DNA from: Rhizobiales bacterium Y(2018)
GTDB lineage: Bacteria; Pseudomonadota; Alphaproteobacteria; Rhizobiales; Aestuariivirgaceae
Assembly: GCA_005502925.1 (NCBI GenBank)
Contig: SCPD01000006.1
Coordinates: forward strand, 124,001-188,000
DNA length: 64,000 bases
Reading direction: 5' to 3'
In this document: positions 21,918-30,398 of the stretch, in pieces
Layout of the letters: each line of letters begins with the position of its first letter
How positions within the stretch are numbered: position 1 is the first letter of the stretch
Notes under the pieces: generated by a model
Seen by the model: only the letters and a program-made list of their open reading frames with translations
Databases searched by the model: none
What the model was told of the DNA's origin: nothing
Translations under genes and position numbers: made by a program

Positions 21918-22592
21918 CTACGCCGCCGAAAGCTTCCTGACCTCGATACGCTTTGCTTCGGCCGCGACCGCTATCTCGAAATGGTCGGCCTGGGTCACAT
22001 CCAGGATGGCGGTTGGGCGGAAGACGGCGGCATTGACGCCGCCGGTGAATCGCACGCTGTCATAGAGAAGTCCGGTCTCGCTTCTCTTGCGCAGATTTTC
22101 GCCGAAGGCTTGCGAGGCTTGATAGTCGTCCGGCGCATAGAGTTCCGGCATCGTGGATTGCCGGCCTCTGATATCGATATAGGTGCCATCGAGTCGCGCC
22201 GAATAAGCCCGATAGGTGCGTGACAAAGTGGGGATACGGCGTGCTACCGCCTCGCGGCGCAGATGATGGCCGACCTCCGCTGCCGCCGTCTTGATATCGG
22301 CCGAGGCATACCAGGCGCCGAGATCGCGGCTGTTAAAGCGCGCACCGGTTGGCGCGGCATGCAGGAAAGCCGCCATCACGATGCTCGAATTGGCGCGGCC
22401 GAAGATCCATTCGGCCTGTGGCAGGCGCGCCACGCGCTCGGCGACGAGGCGGTCATTGGTCCAGCCGGCGAGCTCCATCACCGCGTCGAGATCGGCGGCG
22501 GTGGCCACCGTGTCGAACAGGCCGATCGGCGGAAAACGCGAGGGAATCAGCCGATAGGATGGATGAAAGGCCGGCGCATGCGCGAGGCTCAC
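21918..22592 (-). CDS. RES-domain toxin (NAD+-degrading family)
   Basis: 224 residues from a GTG at 22592. RES-family features include the early arginine in YRLIPSRFPPIGLFD, RFNSRDLGAWYAS and a late YQASQAFGENLRKR followed by a YDSVR-type segment. RES toxins deplete NAD+ by phosphorolysis or hydrolysis. The GTG overlaps the antitoxin stop by 4 nt (GTGA), the standard antitoxin-first order of Xre-RES modules. It is convergent with the signal-peptidase-like gene, 12 nt apart. Confidence 0.85.
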   Translation of the reverse strand: MSLAHAPAFHPSYRLIPSRFPPIGLFDTVATAADLDAVMELAGWTNDRLVAERVARLPQAEWIFGRANSSIVMAAFLHAAPTGARFNSRDLGAWYASADIKTAAAEVGHHLRREAVARRIPTLSRTYRAYSARLDGTYIDIRGRQSTMPELYAPDDYQASQAFGENLRKRSETGLLYDSVRFTGGVNAAVFRPTAILDVTQADHFEIAVAAEAKRIEVRKLSAA

Positions 22593-23125
22593 GTCAGCAC
22601 GATGTCCGTTTGCGTATAGGGCGTGAAGTCCGCATCGATGCGGTTCGGCTCCATATACTGGCCGCCGCGCGCCGCATCGAGGAACCGGCGCACCAGCAGG
22701 ATACCGTCCTGCGAGCCGCTGGTGATCAGCGTGAGCGGCGGCTTGCCGCCAAAGACGATGCCGTCATGGGGGCTGCGCAGCCAGGCCACGGCGTCGTGCT
22801 CATGGGTGTAGAGAACGCCCAGCGCCTGATGGATGCCGAAGACGGCCGACAGGCGCATGAGCACATCGACATCGAGAGTGATGTCGTGGTGCTCACGCGC
22901 GAGCTTGGCCCAATGGTGATAGGTGGAGCGCGACGGATAACCGAGCACGAGCCGGCGCTCTTCCTCGCTGAGGCCCCAGAGATCGGCTATGGCGAGGAAG
23001 CTGCGCAAAGCCGGCGCGCTGAGGCGCCGGCGATTGGCTGGTGCGAAACGCTCGAGATCGGAAGCCAGAGAAGGCCGCGAAGTTTCTTCGAGACCTTTCT
23101 GGCGTCGACGTTGAAGTGAAGCCAT
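22589..23125 (-). CDS. Xre/MbcA/ParS-type antitoxin
   Basis: 178 residues from ATG 23125, which follows AAGGA. The N-terminal part is basic. The middle has an Xre-like helical region (SFLAIADLWGLSEEERRLVLG). The C-terminal half has the DUF2384 MbcA/ParS/Xre features FGIHQALGVLYTHEH and WLRSPHDGIVFGG, which occlude the RES active site. It is translationally coupled to the RES toxin and probably represses its own promoter through the repeats at 23150-23167. It is longer than typical RES-Xre antitoxins (about 120-160 residues) because of the basic N-terminus. Confidence 0.85.
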   Translation of the reverse strand: MASLQRRRQKGLEETSRPSLASDLERFAPANRRRLSAPALRSFLAIADLWGLSEEERRLVLGYPSRSTYHHWAKLAREHHDITLDVDVLMRLSAVFGIHQALGVLYTHEHDAVAWLRSPHDGIVFGGKPPLTLITSGSQDGILLVRRFLDAARGGQYMEPNRIDADFTPYTQTDIVLT

Positions 23126-23149
23126 GGTTTTCGTCCTTGTCCGTTTTTG

Positions 23150-23167
23150 AATATAGTCCAAATATAG
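23150..23167 (-). promoter_or_regulatory. direct-repeat operator candidate upstream of antitoxin gene
   Basis: Read on the coding strand, CTATATT occurs twice with an 11-bp period (plus-strand AATATAG at 23150-23156 and 23161-23167), one helical turn apart and 25 bp before the antitoxin start. Such spacing suits a dimeric HTH repressor. The AT-rich stretch may also hold the -10 element. Confidence 0.45.
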
Positions 23168-23207
23168 ACATCAGACAAGATATAAGAAAACCAGGCTTCC
23201 CAAAGAG

Positions 23208-24503
23208 TTAGCGGGACTGGCCGCCACCCCCACCGCCTTGACGCTGCTTGGGACGCCACTTGCCATTGCCTTGCGGGCGCTGGCCGGGCTTCTTGCGCCA
23301 GGACGGCTGGTTCTGCTGCGGCCGGTGATGGCCCTGCGGACCCCCCGAGCGCTCATTGCCCTCCGGTGTGGCGATGCTCAGCGCATGCTGGGTGACCGGC
23401 ACCTTCTGGCGGATGGTGCGCTCGATGTCGCGCAGCAACGGACGCTCTTCCGGATCACAGAAGGCCACCGCTTCGCCCGAGGCGCCGGCGCGCGCGGTGC
23501 GACCGATGCGGTGCACATAGGAATCCGGCACGAAAGGCAGGTCGTAATTCACCACATGCGACACGCCATCGACGTCGATACCGCGTGCGGCGATGTCGGT
23601 TGCCACCAGCACGCGCAGCTTGCTGCTCTTGAAGCCGGCAAGCGCGCGCTCGCGCTGGCTCTGCGACTTGTTGCCGTGGATCGCCGCCGCTTCGACGCGC
23701 TCCTTGACCAGCCCCTTCACCACCTTGTCGGCGCCATGCTTGGTGCGGGTAAAGACCAGCGTGCGCGGCATGGCGCTGTTCTTGAGCAGATCGAGCAGCA
23801 GGTTGAGCTTGTTGCGGGTCTCGACATGGATGATGCTCTGCGTGACGCGCTCGGCGGTGGTCGCCACCGGCGTGATCTCGACACGCACCGGATCTCTGAG
23901 GAGAGCTGCGGCAAGACCGGCGATTTCCTTCGGCATGGTCGCCGAGAAGAACAGATTCTGGCGCTTGGCCGGAAGCAGACCGGTGATCTTGCGGATCGCA
24001 TGGATGAAGCCCAGATCCAGCATCTGATCGACTTCATCGAGAACGAAGACCTCGATCTTGGAGAGGCTCAGCACACGACGATCGATGAGATCGACAAGCC
24101 GTCCGGGCGTGGCGATCAGGATATCGACGCCATTGCCGACGGTACGGATCTGGTTGTTGATCGAGACGCCGCCGAAAACGGTCGCCTGCGTCAGACGGAG
24201 AAACTTGCCATAAGTGCGGAAACTCTCGCCGATCTGGGCGGCGAGCTCGCGCGTCGGCGAGAGGATCAAGGCGCGGCAGGTGCCGCGGTCGGGACGGCCC
24301 TTCAGCTTCGACAGACGATCGAGGATCGGCAGCGCGAAAGCCGCGGTCTTGCCGGTGCCGGTCTGGGCGATGCCGAGCAGGTCGCTGCCCTTCAGGAGTT
24401 CGGGAATGGACGCCGACTGAATTGGGGTAGGGGTCTGATAGCCCTGCTGCTCCAGCGCTTTGAGGAGCGCAGCGTCAAGGCCAAGGTCTTTGAAATGAGT
24501 CAA
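23208..24503 (-). CDS. DEAD/DEAH-box RNA helicase, RhlE-like, with DEVD motif II
   Basis: About 431 residues. All core motifs are readable: Q-motif PTPIQ, AQTGTGKT, PTRELA, TPGRL, motif II, FFSATMP, ARGIDV and HRIGRTARAG. Motif II is DEVDQML rather than DEAD, explained by one C-to-T change in the third codon. The tail is rich in Q, R, K and G and resembles the RNA-binding tails of RhlE proteins. The start is taken as TTG at 24503 (MTHFKDLGLDAALL by family similarity). There is no ATG at that point, and an ATG at 24683 would add 60 unrelated residues. The role is probably RNA remodelling in ribosome assembly or cold adaptation. Confidence 0.88.
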   Translation of the reverse strand: MTHFKDLGLDAALLKALEQQGYQTPTPIQSASIPELLKGSDLLGIAQTGTGKTAAFALPILDRLSKLKGRPDRGTCRALILSPTRELAAQIGESFRTYGKFLRLTQATVFGGVSINNQIRTVGNGVDILIATPGRLVDLIDRRVLSLSKIEVFVLDEVDQMLDLGFIHAIRKITGLLPAKRQNLFFSATMPKEIAGLAAALLRDPVRVEITPVATTAERVTQSIIHVETRNKLNLLLDLLKNSAMPRTLVFTRTKHGADKVVKGLVKERVEAAAIHGNKSQSQRERALAGFKSSKLRVLVATDIAARGIDVDGVSHVVNYDLPFVPDSYVHRIGRTARAGASGEAVAFCDPEERPLLRDIERTIRQKVPVTQHALSIATPEGNERSGGPQGHHRPQQNQPSWRKKPGQRPQGNGKWRPKQRQGGGGGGQSR

Positions 24504-24719
24504 AATACTGCTTTCAAATCGGAACGGATGAGCAGCACCGACCTGTCCGATACGGGCATACGCGATAAGGCGCAGACCCTGGGCGCGGCGCTGAAACCTT
24601 CCGCGTGACAGGAATGTTTGGAGATGCTCGCAAAAGCCGGACGGGGCGCTCAGGCGCCACTTCACGCATCCGTTGTTGTGCAACGAGCAGCCTTCATATG
24701 GGACACGGGGGGCGGAAAG

Positions 24720-25385
24720 TCAAAGACTTAAAGCGGCAACTATTGCCGCAGGCAAATCGGCGTGATCGGAGATAACTTTCCTAGCCCCGAGGCGTAGAAG
24801 TGTCTCACCGAGGGCGCTGCCGTCATGGGCGAGCCCGGTAAAGCCGATGACGGCGCAGCCGGCAGCCACCGCCGAGGTCACGCCCGCTTTGCTGTCCTCG
24901 ATGACGAGACAGGCTCCGGGCGCCAGTCCGGCGCGCCGCGCCGCCTCGACATAGACGTCGGGCGCCGGCTTGCCCCGGGCGACATCCTCGAAGGTGGTGA
25001 TGCGGCCGCCGAAGAAGGGCGCGAGACCAGCGATGCGGAAGGCCGCCTCGACGCGGTGGCGCGGGCTGTTGGAGGCGACGCTGGTCGGCAGCGCCATCGC
25101 GCTCAGTATGTCGTGAATACCGGGCGCGGCTTTGAGCTTGCGCTCATAAAGCGCGAGCAGGCGGCGGTTCTTGTCTTCGGTCACATCGGCCGGCAGCGTG
25201 ATGCGGTAATCGCTTTCGATCTTCCTGACGAAGTCTTCGAAAGTGAGGCCGATGAATTGCGCGCCGACCTCTTTCGTCGTCATGGCGATGCCGTTCTCGG
25301 CCAGGATATCGCGATCGACTTCCATCGACAGCGGCTCGCTGTCGACCAATACACCGTCACAATCGAAAATTATGTGCTTGAACAT
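24720..25385 (-). CDS. HAD-superfamily hydrolase (beta-phosphoglucomutase/phosphatase type)
   Basis: 221 residues. HAD motifs: DCDGVLVDSE with Asp8 and Asp10, ASNSPRHR (motif II), GKPAPDVY with the motif III lysine, and IEDSKAGVTSA (motif IV). The helical cap after motif I matches the phosphoglycolate/beta-phosphoglucomutase subgroup. The reaction is a phosphoryl transfer on a small sugar phosphate or similar; no specific substrate can be named. It sits 13 nt downstream of rppH on the same strand. Confidence 0.88.
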   Translation of the reverse strand: MFKHIIFDCDGVLVDSEPLSMEVDRDILAENGIAMTTKEVGAQFIGLTFEDFVRKIESDYRITLPADVTEDKNRRLLALYERKLKAAPGIHDILSAMALPTSVASNSPRHRVEAAFRIAGLAPFFGGRITTFEDVARGKPAPDVYVEAARRAGLAPGACLVIEDSKAGVTSAVAAGCAVIGFTGLAHDGSALGETLLRLGARKVISDHADLPAAIVAALSL

Positions 25386-25398
25386 GATGGAGGCCCGC

Positions 25399-25896
25399 TC
25401 ACGCGCCGAGATGGCGGAAAGCGGCGATCACCTGGACATAGACCTCGCGTTTGAAGGGCACGATCTGGTCCTGAATATCGTCCATGCCGGCCCAGCGCCA
25501 TTTGTCGAATTCCTGCTTGTGGCCGGGCGGGTTGAGATCGATCTCGTCGTCCTTGCCGGTGAAGCGCAAGGCGAACCACTTCTGCGTCTGACCGCGATAT
25601 TTGCCGTTCCAGGACTTACCGATCAGATGCTCGGGCAAATCGTATTTGTACCATTCAGGCGACTCGGCGAGCACTTCCGCAGACCTGACCGAGGTTTCCT
25701 CCTGCAATTCGCGCAAGGCGGCCTCGCGCGGATCCTCGCCCTTGTCGATGCCGCCTTGCGGCATCTGCCACCACTGGCCGGAACCCTCGTCATTGGGTTT
25801 GTCGGCGCGCCGGCCGATCCAGACGAGGCCTTGACGGTTGATCAACATGACGCCCACGCAGGGACGGTAGGGCAGGTCGGATAATTGCTTGCTCAT
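25399..25896 (-). CDS. rppH: RNA pyrophosphohydrolase
   Basis: 165 residues. Nudix hydrolase that removes pyrophosphate from the 5' end of triphosphorylated mRNA to start decay. The Nudix box spans residues 48-70 with Glu54 and REL-EE spaced as expected; the final Gly of the consensus is Ser here. RppH-typical segments [20 protein letters not shown] and [10 protein letters not shown] are present. In Rhizobiales it normally follows the divergent polysaccharide deacetylase gene, as it does here after about 90 bp. Confidence 0.93.
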   Translation of the reverse strand: MSKQLSDLPYRPCVGVMLINRQGLVWIGRRADKPNDEGSGQWWQMPQGGIDKGEDPREAALRELQEETSVRSAEVLAESPEWYKYDLPEHLIGKSWNGKYRGQTQKWFALRFTGKDDEIDLNPPGHKQEFDKWRWAGMDDIQDQIVPFKREVYVQVIAAFRHLGA

Positions 25897-25985
25897 GAAG
25901 GCGGAATTCCTGTCGGTGCGAGCGGCCTTATATCAGGAACCTTGCGCCCGGCACATAGCACTGTCGCGCTAAGACTAGATTCCGC

Positions 25986-27173
25986 CTAGCTGGCGCGGCC
26001 GCGATAGGCGGCGCTGACGGGCACCAGCAATATGCCCTTTTCGGCAAGCGAGCGCGCCCATTGATCGACGGCATCGATGGTGACGTCGAGGCCGGTTCCG
26101 GTGCCGATCGCAAAGCCTTTTTCGCGGGCCTCGGTCTCGAGCTCGGTCAATGCCTGATCGATGCCCTGTTCGGTCGGATCGGCATCGATCACCTTCATGC
26201 CATTGCGCACCGGCAGACCGACGATCTGGCCGATCTGAGATGACATGCTGCGGCCCGCCGTCCCGTCATCGAGGAAGACCAGGCCGCGCTTTTTCATCTC
26301 GGCGAAGACCGGCCGGAGCGCCTGGACCTCGGTGAGGAAACGCGCGCCCATGTAATTGGTGATGCCGGAATAGCCGGCGAAACGACCCATATGCCAGGTG
26401 AGGGCGTCGAGATTGGCCTCGGCCTTTCCCCCGGCCATCAATGTCTTGGGGCCGGGGTTGGCGGCTGGATAGCCGAAGGGCTCGAGCGGCAGCTGCAGCA
26501 GGATCTCATGGCCTTGGGCGCGGGCCCTGTTCACTTGCGCCTGCAGGTCCTCGCCATAGGGCGCGAAGGCAAAGGTCACTTCGCCGGGCAGGGCCCTCAC
26601 AGCCTTCTGGGTCAATTCCGCATTGAGGCCCATGCCGCCGAGGACGATCGCCACTTTTGGCATGTCGGAATGGATGATGCTGGCGGACACCGGCCGCGCA
26701 TAGACATTCTGCGGCTTGCGGTTGCCGTTGCCGATGCGCGGCAAGGGGCCGTAGGGCCCGTCTTCGCTCACTTCGGCGAAGGGCGCGGGCTTCAGGCTGC
26801 GCCGGGGCGACACGATGATCGCCGCTTCGGTCTCCACCGTTTCCTGCGGCTGCGCTTCCAGGATCTCGACTTTCCGGCGATCGTCGTCTTCAGGAGGTGT
26901 TTCGGCCGGCTCCGCTTCGGCCGGCTCCACCGCTTCGGGTTTCGGCGCCTTGTCGGTCGAGGCTGTCGTCAGCTCCACGACAGGAGGAATTTTGACCATC
27001 ACCACCGGCTCGCCGGCATAAGGATGAGGGATGCGGGCGAGGCCAAGGGCGGCGGTGGTGAGGAGAAGGGCTGCCGAGACCGAGGCGGCCGACAGAGCGG
27101 ACGGGCGCTTGGCCCAGAGCTTTTCCCAAGCTCCGCGCCGGCGCAAAGGCTGCCGCAGTTCGTTTCGCCGCAT
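25986..27173 (-). CDS. divergent polysaccharide deacetylase family protein (DUF610/YibQ-like)
   Basis: 395 residues. One N-terminal membrane helix (about residues 27-46) is followed by a Pro-, Glu- and Ala-rich periplasmic linker to about residue 150. The YibQ/DUF610 domain then opens with VAIVLGGMGLNAELT and includes LQLPLEPFGYPAANPGP, NYMGARF and VFLDDGT. This family has a polysaccharide-deacetylase fold. It is linked by gene neighbourhood to envC and ctpA, suggesting work on the cell wall during division. Here it is separated from ctpA by four small exported-protein genes. Confidence 0.88.
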   Translation of the reverse strand: MRRNELRQPLRRRGAWEKLWAKRPSALSAASVSAALLLTTAALGLARIPHPYAGEPVVMVKIPPVVELTTASTDKAPKPEAVEPAEAEPAETPPEDDDRRKVEILEAQPQETVETEAAIIVSPRRSLKPAPFAEVSEDGPYGPLPRIGNGNRKPQNVYARPVSASIIHSDMPKVAIVLGGMGLNAELTQKAVRALPGEVTFAFAPYGEDLQAQVNRARAQGHEILLQLPLEPFGYPAANPGPKTLMAGGKAEANLDALTWHMGRFAGYSGITNYMGARFLTEVQALRPVFAEMKKRGLVFLDDGTAGRSMSSQIGQIVGLPVRNGMKVIDADPTEQGIDQALTELETEAREKGFAIGTGTGLDVTIDAVDQWARSLAEKGILLVPVSAAYRGRAS

Positions 27174-27278
27174 AGCCGAATCGTCTCCCTCCCGGCCATG
27201 CTGCGCCCGGAAGGGTTAATTTCGGGTTTACCTGTTGAATTACAACGGGAATTTCAGGTGCCTCAGCTTCGGGAGTGC

Positions 27279-27725
27279 TCACTCCCAGACGCTGACGAAA
27301 CCGGCATCCTTCTTGTCGTCAGCCGCCGCCTTGCAGAAGCTTTCCTTCTTGGCATTGCCCTCGGCCAGGAACAGACCATAGGTCGTCCCCAGCGTGAGAA
27401 GAATATTGGTGTGGCGGGCGAGCTTCTGCTGGGCGTCGAGCTTGTCGGCATTCGACAGGATGATCTCGTTCACACCCTTGGCATATTTGTCGAGATTGAG
27501 CTTGAAGCCGTCGCAGACGCGCGCCACCGCCGCCTGATGGGCGAGCAGAGTGAGCTGAGCCTGCTGCTGCGGCGTCACCACGCCTTCGAAATCCTCGAGC
27601 GCATCGCGCCAGGCTTCATCGAGCCGATTGTCGTCAGGCTGTTGGGACAGCGCGGCCGTCGCCGTCAGGATGCTGAAGGCCGACGCGGCGAGCAGTCCGG
27701 CGAGCATGTTGGTCTTGCGGATCAT
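27279..27725 (-). CDS. small exported protein of unknown function
   Basis: 148 residues from ATG 27725, preceded by GAGGAG at 8 nt. The signal peptide is clear (MLAGLLAASAFSILTATAALSQ, cleavage near residue 27). The mature part is mainly helical and soluble, with two cysteines (one in VARVCDGF, one in SFCKAA) that could form a disulphide. No family was recognised. It lies 11 nt after the preceding small exported gene, so the two are probably co-transcribed. Confidence 0.72.
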   Translation of the reverse strand: MIRKTNMLAGLLAASAFSILTATAALSQQPDDNRLDEAWRDALEDFEGVVTPQQQAQLTLLAHQAAVARVCDGFKLNLDKYAKGVNEIILSNADKLDAQQKLARHTNILLTLGTTYGLFLAEGNAKKESFCKAAADDKKDAGFVSVWE

Positions 27726-27736
27726 GTGCCGTCTCC

Positions 27737-28078
27737 TCAATAGCCGAAGGTGCGGGCGGTCCAGCCACCGGCGAAATCACCGTCGAGGTGATAGCAGGCA
27801 CGCTGTGCCGGATAGCAGACGATGCCCGGATTGGGCGAGAAGGATTGATTGAAATAGGGATTGTAGCCGCCGGCGGGATAGGGCGGCGCGTAGCTCGGAT
27901 AGTAGATCGTCTTGTCGTGGTGATGGTGACTCGACAGCGCCGCGCCGGCCGCCAGGCCGACGATGCCGCCGGCGATGGCTGCGCCTACGTCGTCATGGGC
28001 AATGGCGGGGGTGGTCAGGGACAAACAGGCCGGAAGCAGCGTCACGGCCAAGGCAAGACGAATATCGGAGAGTTTCAT
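27737..28078 (-). CDS. small exported protein with glycine-zipper segment and histidine cluster
   Basis: 113 residues from ATG 28078, preceded by GGAG. A signal peptide (cleavage near TTPAIA) is followed by a glycine-zipper-like stretch AAIAGGIVGLAAGAAL, then SSHHHHDK and a Tyr- and Pro-rich region. The C-terminus holds two cysteines in VCYPAQRACYHLDG. The zipper suggests membrane association or oligomerisation and the histidines possible metal binding; both are inferences. No function is known. Confidence 0.7.
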   Translation of the reverse strand: MKLSDIRLALAVTLLPACLSLTTPAIAHDDVGAAIAGGIVGLAAGAALSSHHHHDKTIYYPSYAPPYPAGGYNPYFNQSFSPNPGIVCYPAQRACYHLDGDFAGGWTARTFGY

Positions 28079-28235
28079 GGATCGCTCCGCGCTGGGGATA
28101 TAGTCCGCCAATGCTGGAAAGATCGCAGCGACAAGTCAAGGACATCCATCTCGAAGCCGGCTGGTCGCTCTTTTAATGATTAACCGGTGGCGGCCCGAAT
28201 CTTGGGCCTGTGCGCAGCGTAAGCACGCGCTGGAA

Positions 28236-28531
28236 CTAACGATTATATTCGATCTTCTTGCGCTTCTTCGGAACGTATTTGTAACCGCGGCTGGCCATGC
28301 AATCCTTCATGTGCCTCTCGCGGGCAAATGCGAAGCCGACTATCTCGCCGGTGGTCCATAAAGGACTACTTCTTTGGAACCGCTCGCCTGCGACGAGCAT
28401 TCCGAGTGAGCGATATCGACTGGTGTGCGTTTGTCGGAGACAGCTTTCGTGGTGCCGGCTTGCCCAACCTGCGTTCCGACCGCCAGCAGAATGACGAGGC
28501 TTGCAAATATGCGCCAGAAGTGGCCGGACAT
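28236..28531 (-). pseudogene. frameshifted paralogue of the small exported protein at 28535-28906
   Basis: The 5' frame gives a 63-residue product with a signal peptide and SDKRTPVDIAHSECSSQASG, matching PDKRSAAQIAEDECSTQAQG of the upstream gene. It stops at 28340-28342. In the next frame the similarity continues as IVGFAFARERHMKDCMASRG and a lysine-rich tail to a stop at 28236-28238, matching the neighbour's IKDCMKARG region. If the frames are joined by one inserted base near 28343, the spacing between matched blocks equals the neighbour's. A single-base deletion therefore explains the broken frame. A short secreted product may still be made. Confidence 0.75.
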
Positions 28532-28534
28532 CCG

Positions 28535-28906
28535 TTAGTTCCGCTTGCCGTCGCGCTTGGTCTTTTTGTTGCCGTCGAAGAAGTTGTTGCGCGTATCCGC
28601 CTTGGCCGACTTCTTGGTCTTATCCACCTTCTTGCGCGCCACCCGTTCGAAGCCCCGGGCCTTCATGCAGTCCTTGATATAGCTGTCGCGGGCAACCATC
28701 ATGCCGATGACACCGGCGATGATCGTTCCGGCAATTACTTTGCCCGACCCTTGGGCCTGGGTGGAGCATTCGTCCTCGGCGATCTGGGCCGCCGAACGCT
28801 TGTCAGGACCGACCTTCTTGTAGTCGGCAAAGGCGCTCTGGGGTTGCAGCAAAAGAACCGTGGCGAGGCCCGCAACTGCGAGCCGACCGGAAAGCCGTCC
28901 AAACAT
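28535..28906 (-). CDS. small exported protein with basic tail
   Basis: 123 residues. Signal peptide to about residue 27 (LLQPQSAFA), a conserved-looking DKRSAAQIAEDECSTQAQG, a hydrophobic and glycine-containing segment (VIAGTIIAGVIGMMVA), IKDCMKARGF and a strongly basic lysine- and arginine-rich C-terminus. Two cysteines flank the hydrophobic segment. No known family was recognised. Its stop lies 4 nt before the start of a frameshifted paralogue, indicating tandem duplication. Confidence 0.75.
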   Translation of the reverse strand: MFGRLSGRLAVAGLATVLLLQPQSAFADYKKVGPDKRSAAQIAEDECSTQAQGSGKVIAGTIIAGVIGMMVARDSYIKDCMKARGFERVARKKVDKTKKSAKADTRNNFFDGNKKTKRDGKRN

Positions 28907-28974
28907 AAGAGATTATTCCCCCGGGTTAGTGTTCGTGCCGCACCATAGCGAAGTTGCGCCGGCGCTACAATGGC

Positions 28975-29005
28975 CAACAAAAAACGCGGCCGTTTCCGGC
29001 CGCGT
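28975..29005 (-). terminator. rho-independent terminator after ctpA
   Basis: 9-bp stem ACGCGGCCG/CGGCCGCGT (28984-28992 with 28997-29005), TTTC loop, with an A run at 28979-28984 that gives a T tail on the minus strand. It ends the obgE-to-ctpA unit before the small exported genes. Confidence 0.85.
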
Positions 29006-29031
29006 CTTGAATTCCTGGCTTAAGCCTGAGC

Positions 29032-30390
29032 TCAGTTGGCGTTGGTCTCGTCGTCCGTGCCGCCCGTCTTCTGATTGGGCTTCGCGGCTTCCTTAGGCTT
29101 GGCGTTGCTCGCCACCTTCACGCCATGCAGCACGTCTATCGCCGCCTTGAGCTGCAGGTCCTTGGTCTTGTCTTCCGGCACATAGGCCGAAGATCCGCCG
29201 CCCTCGTCGCCGCCGCCTTCATTGGTGAGGTGGCCCTTGAGGCTCGCCTCGCCCTTGGTGGAGGTGTCCTTGCCGAGGAGCTCCGGCGGCAGGTCCTGCT
29301 CGATCACGGTATCGGGATCGATGCCCTTGGCCTGGATGGAGCGGCCGGCCGGGGTGTAATAGCGCGCCGTCGTCAGGCGGAGCGCGCCCTGGCTGCCGAG
29401 CGGGATGATGGTCTGCACCGAACCCTTGCCGAAGGAGCGCGTGCCGATGACGGTGGCGCGCTTGTGATCCTGCAGCGCGCCGGCGACGATTTCGGAGGCC
29501 GAGGCGGAGCCGCCATTGATCAGCACGACTACCGGCTTGCCGTCGGAGCCGTCACCCTTCTGGGCGTTGAAGCGCTGGGTCTCATCGGCATTGCGGCCGC
29601 GCGTCGAGACGATCTCGCCGCGATCGAGGAACGTGTCCGATACCGAGATCGCCTGGTCGAGCAGGCCGCCCGGATTGTTGCGCATATCGATGATGTAGCC
29701 CTTGAGCTTGTCGCCGGCGTCCTTGCGGAGCTGGGTGATCGCCAGATCGAGGCCTTCCTGCGTCTGCTCGGTAAATGAGGAGATGCGGATATAGCCGACG
29801 TCCTTCTGCGGACCCTCGACCTCGAACTTCACCGACTTCACGCGGATGATGTCGCGCACCAGCTTGAATTCGAGCGGCTCCTTGGCGCCCTGGCGGGCCA
29901 CCGTCAGGGTGATCGGCGTATTCACCTTGCCGCGCATCTTGTCGACCGCCTCATTCAGGGAGAGACCCTGCACTTCGGCGCCGTCGAGCTTGATGATGAG
30001 GTCGTTGGCCATGATGCCGGCCTTGGCCGCCGGCGTGTCGTCGATCGGCGCCACCACCTTGACCAGGCCGTTCTCCATCGTGACCTCGATGCCGAGGCCG
30101 CCGAACTCGCCCTTGGTCTGAACCTGCATTTCCTGGAAACGCTTGGCGTTCATGTAGCTCGAATGCGGGTCGAGGGAAGTGAGCATGCCGTCGATGGCAG
30201 CTTCGATCATCTTCTCCTCATCCGGCGGCTCGACATAGTCGGAGCGCACGCGGTCGAACACGTCACCAAACAGATTGAGCTGCTTGTAGGTGTCGGAGTT
30301 GGACGCCGCGATGGCGCCGCTGAATGCCTGCCACAGTACCGTCGCCGAGACAGCGCCTGCCAGAACCAAACCAACTGATTTCATCTTCAT
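29032..30390 (-). CDS. ctpA: S41-family C-terminal processing protease
   Basis: 452 residues. N-terminal signal or anchor, a PDZ domain (about 95-180), then the serine-lysine protease domain with DMRNNPGG, the nucleophile segment NGGSASASEI (292-301) and the catalytic Lys322 in SFGKGSVQ. The tail after residue 395 is rich in Gly, Glu and Lys. CtpA-type proteases trim periplasmic proteins, including cell-wall enzymes and their activators. ATG 30390, 7 nt after TGAGG, is chosen. An ATG at 30402 overlaps the envC-like stop but has no room for a ribosome-binding site. Confidence 0.93.
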   Translation of the reverse strand: MKMKSVGLVLAGAVSATVLWQAFSGAIAASNSDTYKQLNLFGDVFDRVRSDYVEPPDEEKMIEAAIDGMLTSLDPHSSYMNAKRFQEMQVQTKGEFGGLGIEVTMENGLVKVVAPIDDTPAAKAGIMANDLIIKLDGAEVQGLSLNEAVDKMRGKVNTPITLTVARQGAKEPLEFKLVRDIIRVKSVKFEVEGPQKDVGYIRISSFTEQTQEGLDLAITQLRKDAGDKLKGYIIDMRNNPGGLLDQAISVSDTFLDRGEIVSTRGRNADETQRFNAQKGDGSDGKPVVVLINGGSASASEIVAGALQDHKRATVIGTRSFGKGSVQTIIPLGSQGALRLTTARYYTPAGRSIQAKGIDPDTVIEQDLPPELLGKDTSTKGEASLKGHLTNEGGGDEGGGSSAYVPEDKTKDLQLKAAIDVLHGVKVASNAKPKEAAKPNQKTGGTDDETNAN

Positions 30391-30398
30391 TTCAGGCC

